Below are positions 6,473 to 15,101 of a DNA stretch of 33,622 bases, piece after piece (positions within the stretch are counted from its first letter, which is position 1; every line of letters starts with the position of its first letter). The notes under the pieces are model-generated. The model saw only the letters and a list, made by a program, of their open reading frames with translations. It ran no database searches and was not told the DNA's origin. The stretch is from the NCBI GenBank assembly GCA_946481735.1, contig CAMLOU010000032.1, forward strand, positions 1 through 33,622, read 5' to 3'. Made by a program: the position numbers and the translations under genes. The DNA comes from an uncultured Cellvibrio sp. GTDB taxonomy: Bacteria > Pseudomonadota > Gammaproteobacteria > Pseudomonadales > Cellvibrionaceae.

Positions 6473-7756
6473 CTAGGCCAGGCTGGCGATTTTTTGTCTG
6501 ACGGATGCGAGTTTTACGCAGGTCACAAAGACCTGCATAGCAGCAACAACTTCCGGGACTGTCGGCACGGAAGGTGCGATACGAATATTGCGATCCTCCG
6601 GATCTTTGCCGTAGGGGTAGGTGGCACCGGCGGGGGTTAACTTGACACCCGCTTCAGCAGCCAGGCGTACGGTTTCCTTTGCGCAATTTTTACGGGTGTC
6701 AAACGACACAAAATAACCGCCAACAGGTTTTTCCCATGCGCCGAGATCTGTTCCGTCAAATGCATTGGACAGCGCACTCAACACTGCATCGAAGCGTGGG
6801 TTTAATAAAGCAGCATGCTTTTGCATGTGTTGCATTAGCGCTGCTTTAGTGGGTAAAAAACGGGTGTGGCGGATCTGGTTGACTTTGTCTGGCCCGATAG
6901 TGCAGGTATTCAGGAATTTTTTGAAACCGGCGAGATTGGCTGAACTGGCCGCAACAAACGCAACGCCGGCACCGGCGTGAGTAATCTTGGATGTTGAAGC
7001 GAACTGGATTACTGAATCCTCTGTGCCGTTGCGACGTGTGGCGGCAAGGATGCTGGCTAATTGTGGCGCATTGGACGTCAGGTCATGGACAGAGTAGGCG
7101 TTGTCCCAAAATACGCGAAAGTTGGCGCTGGCAATTTGACCCAATTTGGCAATGCGTTCAACCGTATCATCGCTATAAACCACCCCGGTTGGGTTGGAAT
7201 ATTTGGGCACACACCACATACCTTTAATGCTTTTGTCCGCTTTGATCAGCGCTTCTACCGTATCCATATCCGGGCCGTTGGCGGTCATGGGCACATTCAC
7301 CATTTTGATACCCAGCTGTTCGCACACGGTGTAGTGACGGTCGTAACCAGGAACCGGGCACAGGAACTTCACTTCGCCCTCGTTTTTCCAGGCGCTGGCA
7401 GCATCTTTCAAGCCGAACTGGTAGGCCGTCAGCATCACCTGAAACATCAGCGTCAGGCTGCTGTTGCCGCCCACCAACACATTGGCGGGATCGACATCCA
7501 TGATGTTTGCACCTAACTGCTTCGCTTCCGGCAGACCGTCGAGTCCGCCGTAATTGCGGGTATCGGTACCATCGGCGGCGGTGTAATTGCCATTGAGAAT
7601 TCCATCCAGTGCATCCGAGAGCGCCAACTGCTCTGCAGAGGGCTTGCCCCGGGTCAGATCCAGATTGAGTTTTTTATCGAGAATAGCTTGATAGTCGGCA
7701 GCCAGCTGGCTTTCCCACTGGCGCAATTGTTCCGGAGTCGCTTGATCCAGTTGCAA
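6473..7756 (-). CDS. PLP-dependent class I aminotransferase (aspartate aminotransferase-like, PF12897 type)
   Basis: The 427-residue protein belongs to fold-type I aminotransferases. Visible landmarks are LDLTRGKPS near the N-terminus, GNSSLTLMFQ (cofactor phosphate region, about 97-106), KYSNPTG (N188), DNAYSVHDL (D218, Y221), STSKITHAGAG with the PLP Lys at 257, and a C-terminal substrate Arg in RNIRIAPS. The SLTLMFQVML and CPVPGYDRHY segments point to the aspartate aminotransferase subgroup found in Corynebacterium and many proteobacteria. Its likely reaction is Asp/2-oxoglutarate transamination in the cytoplasm, with the exact substrate unproven. The start is TTG 7756, supported by GAGG at 7765-7768 with 8-base spacing. 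A promoter with a perfect -10 lies upstream and a terminator downstream, so it is probably monocistronic. Confidence 0.88.
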   Translation of the reverse strand: MQLDQATPEQLRQWESQLAADYQAILDKKLNLDLTRGKPSAEQLALSDALDGILNGNYTAADGTDTRNYGGLDGLPEAKQLGANIMDVDPANVLVGGNSSLTLMFQVMLTAYQFGLKDAASAWKNEGEVKFLCPVPGYDRHYTVCEQLGIKMVNVPMTANGPDMDTVEALIKADKSIKGMWCVPKYSNPTGVVYSDDTVERIAKLGQIASANFRVFWDNAYSVHDLTSNAPQLASILAATRRNGTEDSVIQFASTSKITHAGAGVAFVAASSANLAGFKKFLNTCTIGPDKVNQIRHTRFLPTKAALMQHMQKHAALLNPRFDAVLSALSNAFDGTDLGAWEKPVGGYFVSFDTRKNCAKETVRLAAEAGVKLTPAGATYPYGKDPEDRNIRIAPSVPTVPEVVAAMQVFVTCVKLASVRQKIASLA

Positions 7757-7812
7757 GGTCTTTACCTCAATGGTTGGTGATTGAAGGGGGTGTCGAAAGA
7801 CAAAACGGCCGC

Positions 7813-7841
7813 ATTATAACCGCTCACATGAATAATTACAG
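7813..7841 (-). promoter_or_regulatory. Putative promoter of the aminotransferase gene
   Basis: On the minus strand a perfect TATAAT (7813-7818) is preceded at 17 bases by CTGTAA (7836-7841), a weak -35. Transcription would begin near 7806, leaving a leader of about 50 bases. Confidence 0.55.
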
Positions 7842-7851
7842 GTGATCAAGA

Positions 7852-9792
7852 TCAAGTGGGGAGTAAGGGCGGGACGGGACAATCCAGTCCATCTGCCATT
7901 GCGCGAAACAATTCAGCTTCGGCAACCGAGACGACCCCGTCGTGCAATATGCATTGGCTCATGGCTTTTAACAGCAGCGGTTTTTGCAGGGCTTTCACTT
8001 GATTTAAGCGGTTAAGGGCCTCGTCCAGGTGCGTAATCTTTACGACATTTTTGGGCAGGATATTCAGCGCTGCCAAGCGCAGGTTGCTGACGGCAAGCTG
8101 AAACGCCTGGTCGGCTGCGGCATCAGAGTTGGCACCTGCATAGGCAAGGACGCTCAATAGCAATTGGCATTCATTGCGCATCTCACGCAAGTCGTGCTGG
8201 CGAGCAATAATCGCGGGCTCCTGCAGATGGTGCATCACGATGCGTTGTAATGCCCACTCCATAAGATGGATTCTTTTATCGGCCTGTATTAACAGCTCCA
8301 TGCAATGTTTGAACGTCGCTTGTTGTTCAGGAGACAGCTGCTTGAGCGTCGGCAAACAAAGCTCCACCAGTGGAAGGCGCAGACGCTCAGATAAAACCGC
8401 ACTCTTGTAGGCAATTTTCTGTAATGCGGCCAGTTCTGTTGGTGCAATAACCTTGGCTAACACTTGCCACTGCCGTTGTTGCTGGTCAGGTTTTTTACTA
8501 AGCAATAATCCAAAGATAAGAGCGCGAGCGGAAAACGGCTCATGAGCTGCCGTGCGAACTGCTTCATCGAGTGTGGCGAGTGTCTTTTGCGCGTAGTCAA
8601 TATGCGCCGTGCCAGGTTGCCCGATATGAGTAAATGTCGCATCAATATCGACAGTTTGCTTTGCGTTTGTGTCGACAAATTGGGCGCTGCTGTGTGGCGG
8701 ATTGTCTGTAGCGTCAGACGGGCGAGTGCTGGTGAGGGTAATTTCCACATGGGGGTACTGTCCGTCCCAGCGGGGCTCGATACGTTTAATGCGTTGCTCA
8801 AGCGGCGGGTGTGTAGCCATCAATGCATTAAATGCGGTGCTCACGCCCTGGCTGAAATACATATGGCTGAATTCAGCCGCGTTGACGGATTCCAGTTTTG
8901 AGCCACTGACATAACCACCAATTTTTTTTAACGCGCCGGAGATGCCTCCGGGATTTCGCGTGAACTGGACCGCCGAAGCATCTGCCAGAAATTCCCGCTG
9001 GCGACTGACAGCGGCTTTGATCATATTGCCAAAAAACGTGCCGCCATAACCGATCACCATCAGCGCCAGGCCAATGCTTAACACAGCGGCGGGGGATTTA
9101 TCCCGGCTGGAGCGAAACAGGCGGCGTTGGCCAGTGCTGCGGACCATGTAATGCCCAATCAAACCGATCAGCAAGATACCGTTGAGCAGGGCTACCAGAC
9201 GAATATTCAGGTTCATATCACCGTGAAAAATGTGGCTGAATTCATGGGCGACGACGCCTTGTAATTCATCGCGATTTAGCAGGCGAATGCAGCCGCGGGT
9301 AATGCCAATGACAGCATCCTGCGGCGTGTGTCCCGCTGCAAAGGCGTTGATCGCGTCATCTTCAAGCAGGTAAACCGGAGGCACCGGTGTGCCCGATGCA
9401 ATGGCCATCTCCTCAACGACATTCAGAATCTTTCTTTCATCGGCATCGCTGGCATTGATATTGATCAGGCGGCCGCCCATGGCTTCGGCTACTACTCGTC
9501 CACCGCTGCGCAATTCAATTAATTTGTAGGCGCTGCCGGCAAAGACGACCCCGCAAATAATAAAGGTGATCCAGCCGAATAATTCCCAACTCAGGGTATT
9601 GAACATGCCTTGCCATAGACTGGTATGTTGAGCTTCATACAAATGGCCGGTATAGCCATCTTGTAAATAAAAGATGATGAAAGCAAAGAGCAGGGTGGTG
9701 ATGAGAATCAGCGAAAGGACGGCAGCACATAATAAAAGAATAAGGCGTTTGGTGTTGCGGTGCGCCAGATCCTGTTGCTCAAAAAAATTCAT
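7852..9792 (-). CDS. Membrane M48 family zinc metallopeptidase with a long helical C-terminal extension
   Basis: The 646-residue protein has two N-terminal transmembrane helices (about 16-43 and 68-90) and an HtpX/Ste24-like M48 domain. HEFSH (183-187) is the HExxH zinc site and the downstream Glu in REFLADA (E267) is the expected third ligand; THPPLEQRIKRI (about 328-339) marks the end of the M48 core. Further hydrophobic stretches occur at 198-216 and 235-255. Residues 340-646 are an extra mostly helical region not found in the roughly 290-residue HtpX; its last part (HDGVVSVAEAELFRAMAD) resembles TerB-like helical domains. lemA lies immediately upstream on the same strand, a pairing common for M48 peptidases. 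The role is probably envelope protein quality control, inferred from the family. Confidence 0.88.
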   Translation of the reverse strand: MNFFEQQDLAHRNTKRLILLLCAAVLSLILITTLLFAFIIFYLQDGYTGHLYEAQHTSLWQGMFNTLSWELFGWITFIICGVVFAGSAYKLIELRSGGRVVAEAMGGRLININASDADERKILNVVEEMAIASGTPVPPVYLLEDDAINAFAAGHTPQDAVIGITRGCIRLLNRDELQGVVAHEFSHIFHGDMNLNIRLVALLNGILLIGLIGHYMVRSTGQRRLFRSSRDKSPAAVLSIGLALMVIGYGGTFFGNMIKAAVSRQREFLADASAVQFTRNPGGISGALKKIGGYVSGSKLESVNAAEFSHMYFSQGVSTAFNALMATHPPLEQRIKRIEPRWDGQYPHVEITLTSTRPSDATDNPPHSSAQFVDTNAKQTVDIDATFTHIGQPGTAHIDYAQKTLATLDEAVRTAAHEPFSARALIFGLLLSKKPDQQQRQWQVLAKVIAPTELAALQKIAYKSAVLSERLRLPLVELCLPTLKQLSPEQQATFKHCMELLIQADKRIHLMEWALQRIVMHHLQEPAIIARQHDLREMRNECQLLLSVLAYAGANSDAAADQAFQLAVSNLRLAALNILPKNVVKITHLDEALNRLNQVKALQKPLLLKAMSQCILHDGVVSVAEAELFRAMADGLDCPVPPLLPT

Positions 9793-9878
9793 CGATGGTG
9801 TTCCTGCGGATAAGTGGCCGAGGAGATCGTCCTGATAATCTTCCTTCTTTATATATACGTGTTTATGGCGGTGACGCT

Positions 9879-9896
9879 CGCCCGCCGTAGCGGGCG
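9879..9896 (-). promoter_or_regulatory. GC-rich hairpin between lemA and the M48 gene
   Basis: CGCCCGC and GCGGGCG form a 7-bp stem around CGTA. No T-run follows on the minus strand, so it is not a normal terminator. It may stabilise the upstream lemA message or tune read-through into the peptidase gene. Confidence 0.45.
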
Positions 9897-9911
9897 CAAT
9901 GATTGCAGGAA

Positions 9912-10505
9912 TTAAAACGCAACCTTGGGTGCAGCCTGAATTTCTGCCGAGTCAGCGAATTCCAGCAAGGCGGCATCTTCATTGTGACCAAACATATTGG
10001 CAAAAAACACCGGGGGGAAGGTTTGTCTGTAAGTGTTGTAAGCCGTTACGGCATCGTTGAAAGCCTGCCGTGAAAAAGCGACTTTATTTTCGGTGCTGGT
10101 AAGTTCCTCGGATACTTGCATCATATTCTGTGACGCTTTCAGGTCCGGGTAAGCTTCCATCACCACATTTAAACGCCCCATCGCATTCGTCAATAAATTT
10201 TCGGCACCGGCCAGCTGTTGCATGGCGCTGGCGCTGCCGGGTTCTGCAGCTGCCGCCTTCAAACCGGCCATCGCCTGATTGCGCGCACTGATTACGGCTT
10301 CCAGGGTTTCGCGTTCGTGTTTCAGGTAGGCTTTGGCCGTTTCAACCAGATTCGGAATCAGGTCGTAACGACGTTTAAGTTGGACTTCAATTTGTGAAAA
10401 GGCATTTTGGTAACGATTTTTCAGCGTAACCAGTTTGTTATAGATACCGATAACATAGAACACCACGATGGCAACAATTACCAGTGTCACAATGGTCGAG
10501 ATCAT
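9912..10505 (-). CDS. lemA: LemA family membrane protein
   Basis: The 197-residue protein has one N-terminal transmembrane helix (about 4-22, IVTLVIVAIVVFYVIGIY) and a helical-bundle domain with the family signature YNKLVTLKNRYQNAFSQIEV and KRRYDLIPNLVETAKAYL. EAYPDLKASQNMMQVSEEL and FNDAVTAYNTYRQTFP are also typical. LemA is often encoded beside M48 peptidases, and its biochemical role is poorly known. An extended -10 sequence lies about 35 bases before ATG 10505. The gene is followed on the same strand, after 119 bases, by the M48 peptidase gene, so the two are probably cotranscribed. Confidence 0.92.
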   Translation of the reverse strand: MISTIVTLVIVAIVVFYVIGIYNKLVTLKNRYQNAFSQIEVQLKRRYDLIPNLVETAKAYLKHERETLEAVISARNQAMAGLKAAAAEPGSASAMQQLAGAENLLTNAMGRLNVVMEAYPDLKASQNMMQVSEELTSTENKVAFSRQAFNDAVTAYNTYRQTFPPVFFANMFGHNEDAALLEFADSAEIQAAPKVAF

Positions 10506-10539
10506 AGCCCTGTCCCCAAAAGTTGTCGTTGTGCATCCA

Positions 10540-10548
10540 ATACTAGCA
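10540..10548 (-). promoter_or_regulatory. Putative extended -10 promoter of lemA
   Basis: The minus strand reads TGC-TAGTAT (10548 to 10540), an extended -10 without a good -35. It lies in the 112-base gap between dolP and lemA. Confidence 0.35.
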
Positions 10549-10617
10549 CGTCATTCCAGAATTGCTGCTTGATTGATCTGCTGCGGGGCGCATTTGCACT
10601 GCGGTGTGATTCGCGCC

Positions 10618-11193
10618 TCAATTGATGTATTCAAAGACTCGCACCACTTTCCTGACTCCGCCTGTGGTACGCGCGATATCTGTCACCAGTTCGGCTTCGC
10701 GGCGGGAGACCATGCCCATCAAAAACACGGTTTTGGCTTCGGTGATGACACGAATTCTGCTGTTGTCGATTTCTTTATTGGCAATGAGTCGGGTTTTGAT
10801 CTTGGTGGTCAACCAGGTGTCGTAGGTGCGTGTTGACATGGGCACGTAAGGGCCGACTTGCAACTCGTTATGCAATTGCCGAACGGTGCTGATTTTGTTC
10901 ACGGTGTCGCTGGCTAACTGGCGAAGGTCGTGAGTGGCCACCTGGCCGGTTAACAGCACAACACCATTGTGACTGTTGACGATGAGGCGGGCATCAGCCA
11001 GGCCGGGGTGTGCCTTGATTAAATTCACCATGGCGATGGTTTCGATATTCCGGTCATCAATCTTGGCGCCCACAGTACGTTTGCCGGGATCAACATAAAT
11101 AGGCTCGCTGGTGGTGGCTTCAATGAAACGTGCGCAGCCGCTAAACAATATCGTGAAGGCGAGCAATATCAGCGTTGGAGAAAACTTCAGCAT
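10618..11193 (-). CDS. dolP: Outer-membrane lipoprotein with two BON domains (DolP/YraP)
   Basis: The 191-residue precursor has a lipoprotein signal with lipobox LFSGC (Cys20). Two BON domains follow at about 45-112 and 120-190; GVVLLTGQVA and TVFLMGMVSRRE are the characteristic strand-turn-strand segments. In E. coli DolP is an outer-membrane lipoprotein that binds anionic phospholipid, supports envelope integrity and sits at the division site. I use ATG 11193, which has GGGAG at 11203-11207 with 9-base spacing. A TTG at 11199 is too close to that site. The preceding diaA stop lies at 11196-11198, so the genes nearly touch and are probably one operon, in the order lpoA-yraN-diaA-dolP as in E. 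coli. Confidence 0.9.
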   Translation of the reverse strand: MLKFSPTLILLAFTILFSGCARFIEATTSEPIYVDPGKRTVGAKIDDRNIETIAMVNLIKAHPGLADARLIVNSHNGVVLLTGQVATHDLRQLASDTVNKISTVRQLHNELQVGPYVPMSTRTYDTWLTTKIKTRLIANKEIDNSRIRVITEAKTVFLMGMVSRREAELVTDIARTTGGVRKVVRVFEYIN

Positions 11194-11195
11194 AA

Positions 11196-11819
<624 letters not shown>

Positions 11820-11858
11820 TTAATCAATGATGACGCATGGAGCAAGGCTTGCTGAAAG

Positions 11859-12239
11859 TCAGGCTGCATTGAAAGCGCTCTGAATCCATTCAATACTTTC
11901 CGCCTGCATACCATCCAGGGCAACGACATCAAAACGACAGGGGACTTTGTCGGTCAGTCTGCGGGTTAACAAAAAGTGCTGGGCCGCACGGGTAATTTTA
12001 TGTTGCTTGCGGTAATTGACACTCTCGGCGGCCTGGGCAAAAAAGCGATTGCTGCGCAGGCGCACCTCCACAAACACCAGCATATTCTGGTCGCGCATGA
12101 TCAGGTCTATTTCGCCGGCTGCACAACGATAGTTCCGCTCAATGCAGAACAATCCCTGCTGCTGTAGGAAATGCTCTGCCAACAACTCAGCCTGTGCGCC
12201 GCGCGCCGATTTATTCGTATCCTTACGTGAAAAAGTCAT
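11859..12239 (-). CDS. yraN: YraN family (UPF0102) endonuclease-like protein
   Basis: The 126-residue protein has the UPF0102 restriction-endonuclease-like core: an N-terminal helix (GAQAELLAEHFLQQQG), then YRCAAGEIDLIMRDQNMLVF and VEVRLRSN, which give the E-x-D ... E-V-R acidic and basic residues of the fold. Biochemical activity in this family is unproven; Holliday-junction-resolvase-like activity has been suggested from structure. It starts at ATG 12239, three bases after the lpoA stop, in the standard lpoA-yraN-diaA-dolP order, so it is surely in the same transcript. Confidence 0.92.
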   Translation of the reverse strand: MTFSRKDTNKSARGAQAELLAEHFLQQQGLFCIERNYRCAAGEIDLIMRDQNMLVFVEVRLRSNRFFAQAAESVNYRKQHKITRAAQHFLLTRRLTDKVPCRFDVVALDGMQAESIEWIQSAFNAA

Positions 12240-12242
12240 GGT

Positions 12243-14087
12243 CTACTCGATATAGGTTTCAGCAACGACAGTAGGCAGCGGTTGTGCCATACCATTACGG
12301 ATACGCGCCCAGATTTGCTCGCGTTCGATTCGTCCATCCGGCAATAAATGTAAAGCACCCGTAGCGCCATAGATGCGCATCTCCGGTACTTGTGCCAGTT
12401 GAGGCAAGCGTGGATAGAGACGGAAAGCATCAATACCCAGGGCATGCAAGCGGCTGTAAATAGCCGAGGATTGAGTATTTTCATCAATCATTTTTTTCTC
12501 CTGGCTGTGATTGTCGAACAACCAGGGCATGGTGTTAAAACGAATTCCGTTGAGGTCCCGATCGACCCCGGGATTGGGAATGCCGGAGTAAATATGGCTG
12601 GTGGCATAAACAGGGATATTGCCGGCGTAGTGGAAGGCCAGTGTCGGTTTTACCTGGCGCGCCTGAGCCGGGTCGGCAATCAGGAAAATCATATCGACGT
12701 CCTGGCGACGCCGTGCTTCAAATTGCAAATTGGTGCCCAGGCGACGCTCCAGTTCTACCGCGCGCGCCTGACTTTGTTCGATCTGCATTGAGCTTTTAAT
12801 TACGCGTGAATAATCACCGGTGCCTATAAACTGGCTGGTGTTAACCACCGTACCGCCCAACTTCTGCCATTCCTCGGTAAATGCCTTGGCACTACGCTCA
12901 CTCCAGTCTTGTGTGGGGATCATAATCATTGCAAGGCGATGGCCTTCAAGATACGCCTGACGGGCTACCTGACGCGCCTCATCCTCGGCGGCCAGACCGA
13001 ATTGGTAGAGTCCCTGGACGGGCGTTACCGGTTGCGTATCCGGATAGTTCAGTGTCAATACCGGCACTGGCAGGGAAGGCAATAAACTCAGCTCGGCGAC
13101 TTTTTCTTTTTCCAATGGACCGATAATCAGTTCAGCGCCCTCAGTAACTGCTTGCTCGTAAGCCGCCAGGACATCACCGCTGCTGTCGTATTGGCGAATC
13201 AAGGGCATCAGCGGGCGTTCCTTGCTGGTCCGGTAGTAGGCCGCGAAGAAGCCATCGCGCACGGCTTCACCGGCTTTAGCCAGGCGTCCCTGCAGGGGTA
13301 ACAAGAGGGCGATCTGGCGCGGCTGGTTGTCGATCAAGGTGCGTAATAGCTGCAAATCGCTGGGAAGGTTTTGGTTGGCGGGATGGCTGGGCCATTGGGC
13401 GCGCCAGGCATCAACCTGGGCTTGTTGGCGCTCCAGGTTAGTCTGGTTGTTCTTGCTCAGGGCAGCGAGGCTATACCAGCCGCGCAGGGTTTCATCCGAT
13501 TCGTTCTGGCTGCGTTGCTGTAATTCGCCCTGGGACATTGTCATCAGGGTTTGCCAGATTTCTTCATGGTTGTCGGCTTCTTCTTCCGGGTCGGTCAGGA
13601 GCGCGGCCAGGGTAATTCGCTCCCGCACACTGTTGTGGGTCTCACCCAGCAAGGCAAAGACGCGCGCGCGCTTTTGACGCAGGCTGATTTCAACCTGAGG
13701 GTCGAGACTTTGCCACTGTCGTTCAAGCCTTGCGTTGGTTAGAATGCCCTGCGCCAGAAAGTAGGAGCCATCTTGCAGGGCCACATTGCTCAGCAGGTCG
13801 ACATACTTGATATAGGCATCGTCTTCCAGGGCGCCTGCATCCATTCCGGTCAGCAGGTTGCGCGCCCAATCGTAATCTTCGCGGGCGATCAATAACTCGG
13901 CGGCCTGCAACATCAGCCTTTCCCGTTCCGGCGAAGCGCTTTGGCTGGCTTGCTCAAGCAGCGGTTTAACCTTGGGGGCAGTGGCGCTAACTGATCCGGG
14001 AGTCTCGGTGGTGGGTTGGCTGCTACAACTTGCCAGAATGAATGCCAGCAGCACGATCAACGTGCCGGTTATTCCTCGATTCAGCAT
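12243..14087 (-). CDS. lpoA: LpoA, outer-membrane lipoprotein activator of penicillin-binding protein 1A
   Basis: The 614-residue precursor has a lipoprotein signal ending FILASC (Cys21). A tetratricopeptide-like helical region (about 35-270) is followed by a periplasmic-binding-protein-like LppC domain (about 285-600) with QIALLLPLQGRLAKAGEAVR, EGAELIIGPLEKEKVAEL and DMIFLIADPAQARQVKP. In E. coli LpoA reaches from the outer membrane to activate PBP1A. I use ATG 14087, which gives a proper signal peptide; the open frame extends upstream to 14270, but that would place non-signal sequence first and run across the divergent rsmI start. Neighbours are rsmI (divergent) and yraN (3 bases apart), as in E. 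coli. Confidence 0.93.
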   Translation of the reverse strand: MLNRGITGTLIVLLAFILASCSSQPTTETPGSVSATAPKVKPLLEQASQSASPERERLMLQAAELLIAREDYDWARNLLTGMDAGALEDDAYIKYVDLLSNVALQDGSYFLAQGILTNARLERQWQSLDPQVEISLRQKRARVFALLGETHNSVRERITLAALLTDPEEEADNHEEIWQTLMTMSQGELQQRSQNESDETLRGWYSLAALSKNNQTNLERQQAQVDAWRAQWPSHPANQNLPSDLQLLRTLIDNQPRQIALLLPLQGRLAKAGEAVRDGFFAAYYRTSKERPLMPLIRQYDSSGDVLAAYEQAVTEGAELIIGPLEKEKVAELSLLPSLPVPVLTLNYPDTQPVTPVQGLYQFGLAAEDEARQVARQAYLEGHRLAMIMIPTQDWSERSAKAFTEEWQKLGGTVVNTSQFIGTGDYSRVIKSSMQIEQSQARAVELERRLGTNLQFEARRRQDVDMIFLIADPAQARQVKPTLAFHYAGNIPVYATSHIYSGIPNPGVDRDLNGIRFNTMPWLFDNHSQEKKMIDENTQSSAIYSRLHALGIDAFRLYPRLPQLAQVPEMRIYGATGALHLLPDGRIEREQIWARIRNGMAQPLPTVVAETYIE

Positions 14088-14137
14088 GCCCAACACTCTC
14101 CTGACAATCGCCGTTAGAAAAAAATAGAGAACGAATA

Positions 14138-15022
14138 ATGACCAACAGTGCTTCGACATCAACCAGCTCTCCCCTTTCCGCAACCGGAGTACTGTATGTG
14201 GTCGCCACACCCATCGGCAATTTGGCCGATATGGTACCGCGAGCGGTGGAAGCACTACAAACAGTTGCATTCATCGCTGCAGAAGATACTCGACACAGTT
14301 CGCGTTTACTGGCTCATTTTGACATTAAAACCCCGGCTATTGCTTACCATGATCACAGTGACGATCAGCGCACTGAACACATCCTGCAACGCTTGCTCAG
14401 CGGGGAGCATGTGGCGCTGATATCGGATGCCGGCACCCCGCTGGTGTCGGACCCGGGTTATCGTCTGGTACGCGAGGCCCGGCAGTCCGGTATTCAGGTC
14501 ATTCCGATACCCGGAGCCTGCGCCATGATCGCCGCGCTGTCGGCAGCGGGCTTACCGTCAGACCGTTTTGCCTTTGAAGGATTTTTGCCGGCCAAACAAA
14601 CTGCCCGCTGCTCGGTCTTGCAGTCGTTGGTGAATGAAACGCGCACACTCATTTTTTACGAAGCACCGCATCGTATTCTGGAAACCTTGCGCGATATTGC
14701 GCAGATTTTTGGGGCGGAGCGGGAAGTCGTTATCGCGCGTGAGTTAACTAAAACCTTTGAAACGATTCGCGGTGGGCCGGTGGCTGAAATAACGGACTGG
14801 GTTGCTGGTGACTCCAACCAACAGCGGGGCGAAATTGTATTGCTGATTCGCGGTGCAAGCGCGCCGACTGCATCGGATATGCATGCAGAGGCCGAGCGCG
14901 TTATGCGTGTGTTGCTGGAGGATTTACCGATAAAGCAGGCCGCGAGCCTGGGAGCAAAACTGACCGGATTGAAAAAGAATTTTCTGTACCAATGGGCATT
15001 GGACAACGCAAAGAAAACATAG
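14138..15022 (+). CDS. rsmI: 16S rRNA (cytidine1402-2'-O)-methyltransferase RsmI
   Basis: The 294-residue protein shows the tetrapyrrole-methylase-like fold of RsmI: VATPIGNLADMVPRAVEAL, AEDTRHSSRLL, SDAGTPLVSDPGYRLV, PGACAMIAALSAAGLPSDRF, FYEAPHRILETL and ARELTKTFE. It uses SAM to 2'-O-methylate C1402 in the ribosomal P site, the nucleotide also N4-methylated by RsmH, encoded in this same window at 19001. The gene diverges from lpoA across 50 bases that must contain both promoters. ATG 14138 is preceded by AGAGAACG. Compared with E. coli (286 residues) it has a slightly longer Ser/Thr-rich N-terminus. Confidence 0.96.
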   Translation: MTNSASTSTSSPLSATGVLYVVATPIGNLADMVPRAVEALQTVAFIAAEDTRHSSRLLAHFDIKTPAIAYHDHSDDQRTEHILQRLLSGEHVALISDAGTPLVSDPGYRLVREARQSGIQVIPIPGACAMIAALSAAGLPSDRFAFEGFLPAKQTARCSVLQSLVNETRTLIFYEAPHRILETLRDIAQIFGAEREVVIARELTKTFETIRGGPVAEITDWVAGDSNQQRGEIVLLIRGASAPTASDMHAEAERVMRVLLEDLPIKQAASLGAKLTGLKKNFLYQWALDNAKKT

Positions 15023-15053
15023 CGGCGACTTGCAGGCAGGCGGTTGAGGCGAG

Positions 15054-15094
15054 CATGCCGGAACAGGTGTTAAGCTGTTCCGGCATGTTTGTTT
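15054..15094 (+). terminator. Rho-independent terminator after rsmI
   Basis: A perfect 13-bp stem CATGCCGGAACAG/CTGTTCCGGCATG (15054-15066, 15075-15087) with an 8-base loop is followed by TTTGTTT. The minus strand has no matching T-run, so it serves rsmI better than the converging receptor gene. Confidence 0.8.
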
Positions 15095-15101
15095 CTAAGG
15101 A

